From positions 1 to 38,777 of the forward strand of contig JAFGON010000075.1 of the NCBI GenBank assembly GCA_016926475.1: a stretch of 38,777 nt of DNA, written 5' to 3'. Position numbers and translations under genes: made by a program. How positions within the stretch are numbered: position 1 is the stretch's first letter; each line of letters opens with the position of its first letter. The DNA comes from a candidate division WOR-3 bacterium (GTDB taxonomy: Bacteria; SDB-A). Below are positions 18,623 to 26,955 of this stretch, piece by piece. Below the pieces are notes generated by a model. The model saw only the letters and a list, made by a program, of their open reading frames with translations. It was not told where the DNA came from and made no database searches.

Positions 18623-20134
18623 ATGATTAAAACAGCTCTTATATCGGTATTCGACAAAACAGGCCTTGAAAGTATCGTCGAATTTCTGCGGGAGAAAAAC
18701 ATAAAGATCATTTCGACCTCCGGAAGCGCTAAATTCATAAGGGAAAATGGCTGCAAAGTCACCGAAGCGGGAGACTTGACAGGTTACGGAGAAATTTTGG
18801 GTGGGAGGGTCAAAACCCTTCATCCAGCACTTTTTGCAGGTATACTCGCAAAAAGAGACAGTCAAAGAGACATGGAAGAACTTCAAAAAGCCAAAATAGA
18901 ACCCATAGATCTTGTAGTTGTCAATTTTTACCCTTTCTCCAGCAAAGGTTTGCATTCTCGGGACGAAGACGAATCCGTAGAATACATAGACATCGGCGGT
19001 CCTTCTCTCGTCAGATCCGCCGCCAAGAACCACAAATGGGTGACCGTTCTGACGTCTCCCTCGCAATACGGAGAATTTTTGGCAAACATCGACAGAAAAA
19101 CTTTAGACACAGACGCCGATTTTCGGAAAAAATGCGCTTCTAAAGCTTTCAGCATGACCTCTCACTACGACGCTATCATATCCGGGCAGATGAACGATGG
19201 AAGCATGGAGCCGTTATCGTGCTTTCCTTACGTCATCGCGGACAAACTCGCCTACGGCGAAAATCCGCATCAGGAAGGTTATTTTCTCAAAAACCCGCTT
19301 TGTTCCGTATCGCTTGCCGAGATTCAACCCCGGCTTTCTTACAACAATATTCTCGACGCCGAAGCCGCTCTGAGGGCTGTAAAAAGTTTCGAAAAACCCG
19401 CCGTTGCAGTCGTGAAACACCAGACGCTCTGCGGCCTTGCGGAAGACGACGATATCCTCAAAGCCTACGCCGAAGCCTACGAAACCGACCCAGATTCTGC
19501 ATTCGGAGGCATTTTTGCTATCAACAGAAAAATCGGGGTCGACTTGGCTGAAAACATCGACAAGACTCCCTTTTTGACCATGATACTCGCCCCTGACGCT
19601 GACGATGAAGCGAAAAAGATCATCACGAAAAAGAAAAAAAGAATAATAATTTTAGATGACAGGATTTTTTCAAACTCTCCCAAACTGCAGATACGATCAG
19701 TCACGGGAGGTTTTTTGTGCCAGACCGCTGATTTTTTTGAAGACCCGTCTTCATGGGATACTGTATCAGACCAAAAACCGGACAAGGAGACGCTTAAATC
19801 TCTCGTTTTCGCGCAAAAAGCCGTCATGTTCGTCAAATCAAACGCAATAGTCCTGGCAAAAGGTACAGAGATCGTAGGAATCGGCGGAGGAAACGTCAGC
19901 AGGGTAGATTCTGTCATTCAAGCTTGCTCTAAAGCAGGGGAGAGATCAAAAGGTTCAGTTTTGGCTTCGGACGCATTCTTTCCTTTTCCCGACAGCGTCG
20001 AATACGCTTTTAAGTGCGGCGTCAGGGCAATAGTCCAGCCCGGAGGTTCCAAGGGCGATTCGAAAGTTCTTGAATGCGCAGACAAGTGTGGTATCATTAT
20101 GGTCTTCAGCAAAAGAAGACATTTTTACCATTGA
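18623..20134 (+). CDS. purH: Bifunctional AICAR formyltransferase / IMP cyclohydrolase
   Basis: PurH performs the last two steps of IMP synthesis. The 503-residue protein has both domains: IMP cyclohydrolase (about 1-190; ALISVFDKTGLESIV, ISTSGSAKFI, LGGRVKTLHPALFAGIL, IDIGGPSLVRSAAKNH) and AICAR transformylase (about 195-503; KLAYGENPHQEGYF, LSYNNILDAEAAL, DPDSAFGGIFAIN, GIGGGNVSRVDSV, SDAFFPFPDSVE, VQPGGSKGD, ending RRHFYH). The catalytic Lys-His is present (K265, H266) but the motif reads KHQTLCG where most bacteria have KHxNPCG, so the Asn-Pro pair is replaced by Thr-Leu. GAAAGG precedes the ATG. It lies 10 bases after the sugar transferase gene and 4 bases before the dNTPase gene. Confidence 0.95.
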   Translation: MIKTALISVFDKTGLESIVEFLREKNIKIISTSGSAKFIRENGCKVTEAGDLTGYGEILGGRVKTLHPALFAGILAKRDSQRDMEELQKAKIEPIDLVVVNFYPFSSKGLHSRDEDESVEYIDIGGPSLVRSAAKNHKWVTVLTSPSQYGEFLANIDRKTLDTDADFRKKCASKAFSMTSHYDAIISGQMNDGSMEPLSCFPYVIADKLAYGENPHQEGYFLKNPLCSVSLAEIQPRLSYNNILDAEAALRAVKSFEKPAVAVVKHQTLCGLAEDDDILKAYAEAYETDPDSAFGGIFAINRKIGVDLAENIDKTPFLTMILAPDADDEAKKIITKKKKRIIILDDRIFSNSPKLQIRSVTGGFLCQTADFFEDPSSWDTVSDQKPDKETLKSLVFAQKAVMFVKSNAIVLAKGTEIVGIGGGNVSRVDSVIQACSKAGERSKGSVLASDAFFPFPDSVEYAFKCGVRAIVQPGGSKGDSKVLECADKCGIIMVFSKRRHFYH

Positions 20135-20138
20135 TAAT

Positions 20139-21296
20139 ATGTTTAGAAGCAGAAAAGATTTGGAAAGTTTAGAATCGAGCCAATTGGCTCCTTTCGCTTT
20201 TTTTTCAAAAGACTCGCTGGGAAGAGACTACCCCGAGGAAGAGACCTCTTTCAGAACAGCTTTTCAGCGCGACAGAGACAGAATAATCCATTCACGCGCC
20301 TTCAGGCACATGGAATACAAAACCCAAGTCTTCGTCAACCATGTGGGAGATTATTACAGAACACGTCTGACCCACACGCTCGAAGTCGCTCAAATAGCGA
20401 AGTCCATCGCCAAAACACTAATTCTCAACGAAGACCTCACCGAAGCTATAGCCCTGGCACACGATATAGGGCACACACCTTTCGGCCACGCCGGAGAAGA
20501 AGCTCTCAGAGAACTGATGTCTCAAGACGGAGGTTTCGAACACAACAGACAAGGGCTTCGAGTAGTAGAGGAACTGGAATTCAGGACAGACAAATACAAT
20601 GGACTCAACCTTACAGTCGAAACGCGCGAGGGTATAATCAAACACAGAAGCGAGTACGACTCGCCGGAAACCGATTGCAGGGGAATTTTTAAACCCGACA
20701 GCAGTGCGTTTTTAGAAGCGCAAATAGTCAACATCGCAGATGAAATAGCTTACAACAACCACGATATAGACGACGGTCTCAAATCAGGTTTGATAGACCT
20801 GGAACAGCTCGGTGAAATTGAACTCTGGAAAGAGACCCTTTCATCGGTCAAAAAATCAGAAAACACGAGCGGTAAGCTATTGAGGATAACTGGAGTCAGA
20901 GAGCTCATCGGAAGACAGATTGAGGATGTTATAGAGACATCACATTCACAAATTGATGAAAGAAATCTAAAAAGCGTCGAAGACGTCAGAAATTCTCCTG
21001 TGCTTCTGGTATTTTCCGCAGAAATGAAAACTAAAAACGCTGTTCTAAAAAGATTCCTATACGAAAACCTATACCAACACTACAAAGTAGTTAAAATGCA
21101 GGATAAAGCGAAAAGGTTTGTTCAGAGGCTTTTTGAATCATACCTAAAAGAGATAAAACAACTCCCGCCTTTTCACAGGTCGAGAATCGAAGATGAAGGC
21201 AAAAAACGAGTTATCTGCGATTACATAGCGGGTATGACCGACAGATTCGCTATGGACGAGTATTCGAGACTTTTTGAACCATACACCAGGCTCTGA
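20139..21296 (+). CDS. dgt: Deoxyguanosinetriphosphate triphosphohydrolase-like HD protein
   Basis: The 385-residue protein belongs to the HD-domain dNTP triphosphohydrolases, which cut dNTPs to nucleoside and triphosphate. Motifs: GRDYPEEETSFRTAFQRDRDRIIHSRAFRHMEYKTQVF at the N-terminus, RTRLTHTLEVAQIAKSIA (first His), ALAHDIGHTPFGHAGEEAL (HD pair), FEHNRQGLRVVEELE, and IADEIAYNNHDIDDGLKSG. Length fits the shorter dGTPase-like group rather than E. coli Dgt. The open frame extends into purH, but the ATG at 20139 gives the usual N-terminus and starts 4 bases after the purH stop. Which dNTP is used and whether it has an antiviral role cannot be said; the housekeeping context suggests nucleotide pool control. 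Confidence 0.92.
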   Translation: MFRSRKDLESLESSQLAPFAFFSKDSLGRDYPEEETSFRTAFQRDRDRIIHSRAFRHMEYKTQVFVNHVGDYYRTRLTHTLEVAQIAKSIAKTLILNEDLTEAIALAHDIGHTPFGHAGEEALRELMSQDGGFEHNRQGLRVVEELEFRTDKYNGLNLTVETREGIIKHRSEYDSPETDCRGIFKPDSSAFLEAQIVNIADEIAYNNHDIDDGLKSGLIDLEQLGEIELWKETLSSVKKSENTSGKLLRITGVRELIGRQIEDVIETSHSQIDERNLKSVEDVRNSPVLLVFSAEMKTKNAVLKRFLYENLYQHYKVVKMQDKAKRFVQRLFESYLKEIKQLPPFHRSRIEDEGKKRVICDYIAGMTDRFAMDEYSRLFEPYTRL

Positions 21297-21327
21297 TTTT
21301 AAACTATCAACTCTAAAGGAGGTCTTT

Positions 21328-22395
21328 GTGAAGCACAAAAAACTTTTTATCCCGGGTCCAGTGGAAGTGTCCGAAGACGTTTTAAAAGAAATGGGTCATT
21401 TCATGATAGGTCATAGGAGTAAGGACTACTCTGAACTTCATGGTGAAGTTGTACCTAAACTAAAAAAACTTCTCTACACCGAGAACGACGTTTTCCTGGG
21501 CACACATTCATCCACGGGATGGATGGAAGCGGCTATAAGAAACTGCGCTCACAAAAAAGTTTTGGCTTGCGTCAACGGAGCTTTTTCAAAAAGATGGTTT
21601 CAGATGACCGCTCCGAACATGGTCGAAGCGGACAAATACGAAGTCGAATGGGGGCATGGTCACGACCCAAAGGAAATCGACAAGCTTCTCTCGACAGGCA
21701 AATACGACTGCTTTCTCGTCGTCCACAACGAGACCTCCACAGGAGTGATGAACAAGATTAATGAGATATCCGATGTGCTCAAAAAGTACCCTGACGTATC
21801 ATTCTGCGTGGACTGTGTTTCGTCGATGACCGGAATCAAAATCGAAGTTGACAAACTCGGAATAGACGTCTGTCTCGCCGGTGTGCAGAAAGCTTTCGCT
21901 CTCCCGCCAGGACTCGCGGTAGCGGCGGTCAGCAAAAAAGCCCTCGAAAAATCCGCAAAAGCCAAAAACAAGGGTTATTACTTCGACTTTGTAGAATTCA
22001 AGAAATACCAGGATAAAAACCAGACCCCGACGACTCCGACGATCTCTCACATTTTCGCCCTCAACAAACAGCTCGATAAATTCTTCGCCGAAGGACTCGA
22101 AAAACGCTTCGCCAGGCATCTGGAGATGGCAACTTTCGTCAGAGAGTGGGCTAAAAAGAATTTCGCTCTTTTCGCCCAACCCGGTTACGAATCGGTCACT
22201 CTGACTTGCATCACAAACACAAAAGGCATCGACGTGGCAGACCTGAACAAAAAGCTCGGTGAAAAAGGACTTACGATTTCCAACGGCTACGGCGACCTCA
22301 AGGAGAAGACGTTCAGGATAGCCCACATGGGAGATTTTACAATTACAGACGTAAAAGAGGTCATCGCTGCCATAGACGAAATTCTCGGTTTTTGA
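21328..22395 (+). CDS. Class V aminotransferase, probably phosphoserine aminotransferase
   Basis: The 355-residue PLP protein belongs to the alanine-glyoxylate/serine-pyruvate aminotransferase group: KLFIPGPVEVSEDVLKEMGHFMIGHRSKDY, FLGTHSSTGWMEAAIRN, VHNETSTGVMN, FCVDCVSSMTGIKIEVDKLGIDVCLAGVQKAFALPPG (PLP lysine K188) and the C-terminal TNTKGIDVADLNKKL. The start is GTG at 21328, 5 bases after the strong AAAGGAGG at 21315-21322; upstream codons overlap the dNTPase gene. It is followed after 10 bases by a 3-phosphoglycerate dehydrogenase-like gene. That pairing argues that it makes phosphoserine from phosphohydroxypyruvate, as such AGXT-like proteins are thought to do where standard SerC is missing. 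Alanine- or serine-glyoxylate activity is the alternative. Confidence 0.88.
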   Translation: MKHKKLFIPGPVEVSEDVLKEMGHFMIGHRSKDYSELHGEVVPKLKKLLYTENDVFLGTHSSTGWMEAAIRNCAHKKVLACVNGAFSKRWFQMTAPNMVEADKYEVEWGHGHDPKEIDKLLSTGKYDCFLVVHNETSTGVMNKINEISDVLKKYPDVSFCVDCVSSMTGIKIEVDKLGIDVCLAGVQKAFALPPGLAVAAVSKKALEKSAKAKNKGYYFDFVEFKKYQDKNQTPTTPTISHIFALNKQLDKFFAEGLEKRFARHLEMATFVREWAKKNFALFAQPGYESVTLTCITNTKGIDVADLNKKLGEKGLTISNGYGDLKEKTFRIAHMGDFTITDVKEVIAAIDEILGF

Positions 22396-22405
22396 GGGAG
22401 GAAAA

Positions 22406-23323
22406 ATGAAAGTTTTGATATGCGATCCAGTAGACGACAAAGCTGTCGAAAAGATTAAATCGGCAGGGGTGACAGTAGACATCAAAACAGAGATGAAACC
22501 CGATGAACTGCTTAAAACCATACCGGGTTACGACATCTGTGTTGTACGGTCCGCTACTAAAATCACAAAAGACGTGATCGAAGCGGGTAAATCATCGCTG
22601 AAACTCATAATAAGAGGCGGCGTCGGTGTCGACAACATAGACGTAGAAGCCGCGAAATCCGCAGGCATGGAGGTTAAAAACACCCCTACAGCGAGTTCCG
22701 CGTCGGTCGCTGAGCTCGCTCTCGCGCACATATTCGCTCTATACAGGTATATCCCAAGAGCTACGAGCGGAATCCAGAACGGCAAATGGGAGAAAAAAGT
22801 TCTCAAGGGCAAAGAACTTTCGGGAAAGACAATTTCGATAATCGGCTACGGAAGGATAGGATCCGAACTGGCAAAAAGATGCAACGCGCTCGGCATGAAT
22901 GTACAGGTCTTTCAGCATGTGACGAAAATAGAACCTCTTTTCCCCCAAATGAAAATCCTCACCGACCTCGAAGAAGCTGTCTCGACCGCCGACATAGTCA
23001 GCCTTCACATGCCGAAAACTGACAAGTCAAAGAATCTCTTCGATAAAAATCTCATTTCCAAAATGAAGAAAGGCGCTGTACTCATTAACTGCGCCCGTGG
23101 GGGAATAATTGACGAAGCCGCTCTCGCCGAAGCTCTCAAGAGCGGGCACCTCTTCGGCGCCGGTCTTGACGTTTTCGCGGAAGAACCCGTAAAAGCGGAC
23201 AATCCTCTTCTCAACCTGGAAAATGTTTCCTTTACTCCTCACATCGGCGCTCTTACAGCGGAAGCTCAAAAAAGAGTAGGAAGCGAAGTCGCCGACATAA
23301 TAATCGAATACGTGAAAAGATAA
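22406..23323 (+). CDS. serA: D-3-phosphoglycerate dehydrogenase-like 2-hydroxyacid dehydrogenase (short form)
   Basis: It likely oxidises 3-phosphoglycerate to phosphohydroxypyruvate, the entry to serine synthesis. The 305-residue protein has IIRGGVGVDNIDVEAAKSAGMEV, NTPTASSASVAELALAHIFALYR, the nucleotide motif GYGRIG (147-152) and the catalytic triad R231 (NCARGGIIDE), E260 (DVFAEEP) and H279 (FTPHIGALT). It lacks the C-terminal ACT domain, so serine feedback through that domain is absent. After the second strand, where NAD enzymes have an Asp, the sequence reads VQVFQHVT, so cofactor preference may differ. GGGAGG stands before the ATG. It is the last gene of the purH-dgt-aminotransferase-serA run and ends in a strong terminator. 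Confidence 0.9.
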   Translation: MKVLICDPVDDKAVEKIKSAGVTVDIKTEMKPDELLKTIPGYDICVVRSATKITKDVIEAGKSSLKLIIRGGVGVDNIDVEAAKSAGMEVKNTPTASSASVAELALAHIFALYRYIPRATSGIQNGKWEKKVLKGKELSGKTISIIGYGRIGSELAKRCNALGMNVQVFQHVTKIEPLFPQMKILTDLEEAVSTADIVSLHMPKTDKSKNLFDKNLISKMKKGAVLINCARGGIIDEAALAEALKSGHLFGAGLDVFAEEPVKADNPLLNLENVSFTPHIGALTAEAQKRVGSEVADIIIEYVKR

Positions 23324-23325
23324 AG

Positions 23326-23349
23326 AAAAGGGGGCTCATGCCCCCTTTT
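23326..23349. terminator. Bidirectional intrinsic terminator
   Basis: AAAAGGGGGC at 23326-23335 pairs with GCCCCCTTTT at 23340-23349 around the 4-base loop TCAT, with T continuing to 23351. A-rich and T-rich flanks allow function on both strands. It separates the convergent stops of serA (23323) and the YitT-like gene (23352). Confidence 0.9.
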
Positions 23350-23351
23350 TT

Positions 23352-24311
23352 CTACAAAGTCGTCCTGTCTATTCTCTTGAACCCCGATCCCAATACATCA
23401 AAAGCGTCGTAGAGAACTATAAAAGCGTTTTTGTCGACTTCTTTGACGATTTCTATGAGCTGGAAGACCTGATTTCTCGAAATCACGCAGAAAATTACAG
23501 GTCTCTGCGTGCCCGTGAATCCCCCTTCAGATTTTATCAAAGTAGTCCCTCTCCCGAGGGAGTTCATTAATCTCCCGTTGATTTCCTCGTATCTGTCGGA
23601 GATGATATATGCGGTTTTGGCTATCGAAATACCCTGCATGACTAAATCGCATGTCTTTGCAGAAATAAACAATCCCAAAAGCGCCCATACGAGCAGGTTA
23701 AGATCCTTAAAAGCAAAACAGGCGAAAAGGATTATAAAAGTGTCCACTATCATAAAACCCATTCCCAAGGGCAGACCAGTGTATTTTTTTATCAGAGCGG
23801 CGGGAATGTCGGTTCCAGCCGTAGATCCTCTGTGCCTGAATATCACCCCAAGCCCTATTCCAAGCAAGACATTTCCGGCAAGGCAAGCCAAAACAGTCTG
23901 GTCAGTCAGCGACATGTATCCTTCATATTGAGGTATCCCGACCAGAAAAGAGCCCAAGAGCTTTTCGGTGAAGGCGTTTCCGGGCTGAAACATGTCCACG
24001 AAAAAAGACAGGGTCAATATGCCCAGGACTGTTTTTGCCCCGAAAGTTTTACCTATGAAAATTACCCCTAGAATGAAAAGAGGGATGTTGAAGACGAGCA
24101 TCACCAATCCTGTTTTTAAACCGAAGAGGATGTGAAGTACTTGAGCGAGGCCGCTTATTCCCCCCGGAGCTATTCTGTGCGGGACGAGGTAAAGCGAAAT
24201 CCCCGCGCCGGCAACCAATGATCCGACGGCAATCCAGACCGAGTCGTAGACGAAAAGGCCTACCCTGTTCTTCTTTATCAGTTCAGAGGTCGTAGTAAAG
24301 TTCGATTTCAA
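23352..24311 (-). CDS. YitT-family membrane protein with C-terminal DUF2179 domain
   Basis: The 319-residue protein has about six membrane segments in the first 200 residues, with family motifs LYLVPHRIAPGGISGLAQVL, MLVFNIPLFILG, FRHRGSTAGTDIPAALIKKYTGLPLG and a soluble C-terminal domain (about 225-319) with AYIISDRYEEINGRLMNSLGRGTTLIKSEGGFTG, RPVIFCVISRNQ and IKEVDKNAFIVLYDAFDVLGSGF, as in DUF2179. The transported compound is unknown. The likely start is TTG at 24311, 29 bases inside the end of glnA, with AGGA about 9 bases upstream; no ATG or GTG occurs in frame before the first membrane segment. The overlap implies cotranscription with glnA. Confidence 0.88.
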   Translation of the reverse strand: MKSNFTTTSELIKKNRVGLFVYDSVWIAVGSLVAGAGISLYLVPHRIAPGGISGLAQVLHILFGLKTGLVMLVFNIPLFILGVIFIGKTFGAKTVLGILTLSFFVDMFQPGNAFTEKLLGSFLVGIPQYEGYMSLTDQTVLACLAGNVLLGIGLGVIFRHRGSTAGTDIPAALIKKYTGLPLGMGFMIVDTFIILFACFAFKDLNLLVWALLGLFISAKTCDLVMQGISIAKTAYIISDRYEEINGRLMNSLGRGTTLIKSEGGFTGTQRPVIFCVISRNQVFQLIEIVKEVDKNAFIVLYDAFDVLGSGFKRIDRTTL

Positions 24312-25719
24312 AAGGATGCGTCCTGATTTTCAAGGGAATAATTTCATTATTTTGTTTTATCTGCGTCCAAATTTTTATCAGGTCTTCGTCAAAGACATCT
24401 CCCCTGAAGAGGTATTCCCTGTCATGGTTGAGTGATTCAAGGGAATCTTCCAAAGAAGAAGGTATGGGCAGGAATTTTCTCTGTTCTCTGGGCGGAAGTT
24501 CAAAAAGATTTTTGTCCAGCGGGCCGAATTTCGACGGGGATATTTTGCTTTTTATGCCGTCAAGACCCGCCATCAGCATAGCCGAAACAGCGAGATACGG
24601 ATTGCAAGTAGCATCCGGCATTCTGAATTCTATTCTCTTTTGGTCTTCCGTGACCGCCGATTTGGGAATTCTTATCGCCGAACTTCTGTTGGCGACCGAA
24701 AAGAAGAATCTCGTCGGCGCTTCGTAGCCTTCCACAAGCCTCCTGTAAGAGTTTGTGGAAGGGTTGGTGAATGCCATGACAGACGCTCCGTGCGTTCCGA
24801 GACCGGCTATATAGAATGTCGCCTCCTCGCTGAGGTCAAAATATCCTCCTTGGGAAAAGAAAATATTTTTCCCCTTCTTGTGAAGTTTCTGGTGGAAGTG
24901 CAAGCCGCTTCCAGGCTCCCCGAATATTGGCTTTGGCATGAAAGTCACAGACTTTTCCCTCTTCAGGCATATATTTTTTATTATATATTTCCCTTTTACT
25001 ATGTTGTCGGCGCACCTGACCAGACCCGGAGAAAGAGTGAGCTCGATTTCAGCCTGTCCCGCACCTCCAACCTCGTGGTGGTGATACCTAACCGGTATAC
25101 CCGCCTTTTCAAGGGCGACTGTTATCTCGGCTCTCAGGTCGTGAGTGGAGTCTGTGGGGAAAATCGCGTGGTAACCTCCATTGTGTTTTATCCAGGGTTC
25201 GACCCTCTCCTCGAAGGAATTCCAATTCGCCTCGAGTGAATCCACCCCGAAACCGAAATCGTATGGTTTGTCGGAATACCTGACCGAATCGAAAACATAA
25301 AACTCGAGTTCAGGCTGCCAAAAACTTTCATCGGCAATTTCAGACTCCGACAGATATTTTTCCGCCCTCTTCGCGACTCCTCTTGGGTCTCTCGCGAAAG
25401 GTCTAAGGGTGTCAGCCTCAACTATGTCGCAGATAAATGAGAGAGCCGGAATCTCGTAGAAGTCGTCCATGAAAGCAGTCTCTGGATCAGGAACCACATT
25501 AAGATCTCCGGATTCCAGGGAAGTGAAACCGGGACAACTCGACCCGTCAAAACCGACACCTCTCTCAAAAAGCGTTTTTTTTACGTTAGAAACCGGCAGT
25601 GTGAAATGATGCCATTTTCCGATAAGGTCTATGAATTTCAAATCCACAAAAGCTATCTTTTCGTCGTGAATTTTTTTTAAGACGTCATCAGGCGTGAGTT
25701 TTGTCCCGTGTTCCTGCAT
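24283..25719 (-). CDS. glnA: Glutamine synthetase, type I
   Basis: It joins ammonium to glutamate using ATP. The 478-residue protein has type I motifs: GVGFDGSSCPGF, QPELEFYVF (E137, E139), HHHEVGGAGQAEIEL, SGLHFHQKL, FTNPSTNSYRRLVEGYEAP, NRSSAIRIP and EFRMPDATCNPYLA. At the place of the adenylylation tyrosine (NLYDLP in enterobacteria) the sequence is KNLFELPP, with F406, so control by adenylylation is unlikely. ESGDLNVVPD replaces the usual ESDMxLxPD. TAGGAGG lies 4 bases before the ATG. Its 3' end overlaps the YitT-like gene. With gdhA this gives the cell low- and high-ammonium routes; no glutamate synthase gene is in the window. Confidence 0.96.
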   Translation of the reverse strand: MQEHGTKLTPDDVLKKIHDEKIAFVDLKFIDLIGKWHHFTLPVSNVKKTLFERGVGFDGSSCPGFTSLESGDLNVVPDPETAFMDDFYEIPALSFICDIVEADTLRPFARDPRGVAKRAEKYLSESEIADESFWQPELEFYVFDSVRYSDKPYDFGFGVDSLEANWNSFEERVEPWIKHNGGYHAIFPTDSTHDLRAEITVALEKAGIPVRYHHHEVGGAGQAEIELTLSPGLVRCADNIVKGKYIIKNICLKREKSVTFMPKPIFGEPGSGLHFHQKLHKKGKNIFFSQGGYFDLSEEATFYIAGLGTHGASVMAFTNPSTNSYRRLVEGYEAPTRFFFSVANRSSAIRIPKSAVTEDQKRIEFRMPDATCNPYLAVSAMLMAGLDGIKSKISPSKFGPLDKNLFELPPREQRKFLPIPSSLEDSLESLNHDREYLFRGDVFDEDLIKIWTQIKQNNEIIPLKIRTHPFEIELYYDL

Positions 25720-25880
25720 AAAACCTCCTAAATTTCTTTATTTGCTCATTACCCTGTCCATACATTATAATCAAAATTTTCAAAAATAATACAAAGCTTC
25801 TAATTTCGACACTCTCTTTGCCGCCGCAAAAAATTCTACAGCGCCTTGCTTTTAAAAATCCGAAGCTTTATATCCCCTAA
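25720..25880 (-). promoter_or_regulatory. Leader and probable promoter region of glnA
   Basis: This 161-base AT-rich gap separates glnA from the WlbA-like gene, both on the minus strand. Reading towards glnA, TATAAT lies at 25769-25764, about 45 bases before the ATG. The best upstream hexamer, TTGTAT, is 19 bases away, so the -35 is weak. No hairpin terminator for the upstream gene was seen. Confidence 0.4.
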
Positions 25881-26828
25881 TCATAAATACAAAAGAAAAG
25901 GATGAGGGTTTTCAGCTTTTCCTGCTATTTTCGAGGTCCTCATCCTGTAAGCCAATTCTATCGAAGGCCTCACCTGGTCTATTCCAAAACCGTTTCCTTT
26001 GAGAGTTTCCTCGTACACTTTTGTGTGCAAATCGGTGAATCCCTGAGTGAATTCGACTTCTTCACCGTCTATCGTGATTGACCTGTACGTAGAAGCGCCC
26101 TTCAGAACTGCCGCTTCAGGAAGATCTTTTCTGTCGATGGACAGAAACCACCTTACATCAGCCTTTTCAAGTTCCAAAAAACCGGACATCTTCTGCTTCT
26201 CACTCGCGTATATTTCGTTTTTCTCAGGTCTGCCGAAAAACCAGAGCAAAAGGTCAAAAAAGTGTATTCCGATGTTGCAGACGACTCCCCCCGACTTTTC
26301 GACATCGCCTTTCCAGGAATAATTATACCAAGGGCCTCTGGATGTGATGTACGTCAGTATGACTTCTTTTCTTTTGCCGGATCTGTCATCTTCCAATTTC
26401 TTTTTCAGTTTTAAAAGCGCTTCATGTACCCTCAACTGCAAAATGCAGTTGACTTTCTTCCCTGTTTCTTCTTCGAGTTTCTCAAGAGCGTCGAGGTTGG
26501 ACGGTTTCAGAACCAGAGGTTTTTCGCATATAGCGTCGGCATCAAGTCTGAGAGCCAACCTTATGTGTGCGTCGTGGAGATGATTCGGCGAGCAAATCGA
26601 AAGATAGTGAGCCCTTTCTTTTTCGGATTTCCTCCTCAACTTCTCAAGGTGCCTGTCAAACCTCTCTATCTCGGTGAAAAAACTCGCGTCGGGAAAATAT
26701 CTGTCGAGAATTCCGACCGAATCGTGCGGATCGACCGCGGCTATCAGCCTGTTTCCAGTGTTTTTGATTGCTTCAAGGTGCCTCGGGGCAATGTAACCCG
26801 CAACCCCCGTCATGGCGAAATTCTTCAT
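25881..26828 (-). CDS. Gfo/Idh/MocA oxidoreductase, WlbA/WbpB-like
   Basis: The 315-residue protein matches the UDP-N-acetylglucosaminuronate 3-dehydrogenase group closely: NFAMTGVAGYIAPRHLEAIKNTGNRLIAAVDPHDSVGILD at the N-terminus, FFTEIERFDRHLEKL, LSICSPNHLHDAHIRLALRL, ADAICEKPLVL, LQLRVHEALLKLKKKL and TYITSRGPWYNYSWKGDVEKSGGVVCNIGIHFFDLL. Such enzymes use NAD to oxidise C3 of UDP-GlcNAcA on the way to 2,3-diacetamido sugars in O-antigen; an aminotransferase (WbpE) and an acetyltransferase (WbpD) follow. Only a possible WbpE-like gene (15988) is in the window. AGAGGT precedes the ATG weakly. It is divergent from a second oxidoreductase of the same superfamily. Confidence 0.9.
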   Translation of the reverse strand: MKNFAMTGVAGYIAPRHLEAIKNTGNRLIAAVDPHDSVGILDRYFPDASFFTEIERFDRHLEKLRRKSEKERAHYLSICSPNHLHDAHIRLALRLDADAICEKPLVLKPSNLDALEKLEEETGKKVNCILQLRVHEALLKLKKKLEDDRSGKRKEVILTYITSRGPWYNYSWKGDVEKSGGVVCNIGIHFFDLLLWFFGRPEKNEIYASEKQKMSGFLELEKADVRWFLSIDRKDLPEAAVLKGASTYRSITIDGEEVEFTQGFTDLHTKVYEETLKGNGFGIDQVRPSIELAYRMRTSKIAGKAENPHPFLLYL

Positions 26829-26955
26829 CTCAGACCTCTTTCGCTTTTTATTATACGCAATTGAAAGTTGCTAAAAAAAAGAATAGATATTATATTATTT
26901 ATCAACCCGTGGAGTCAAACTCCGGACTTGTTGCAATTTTTTACCTGGGAGAAAT

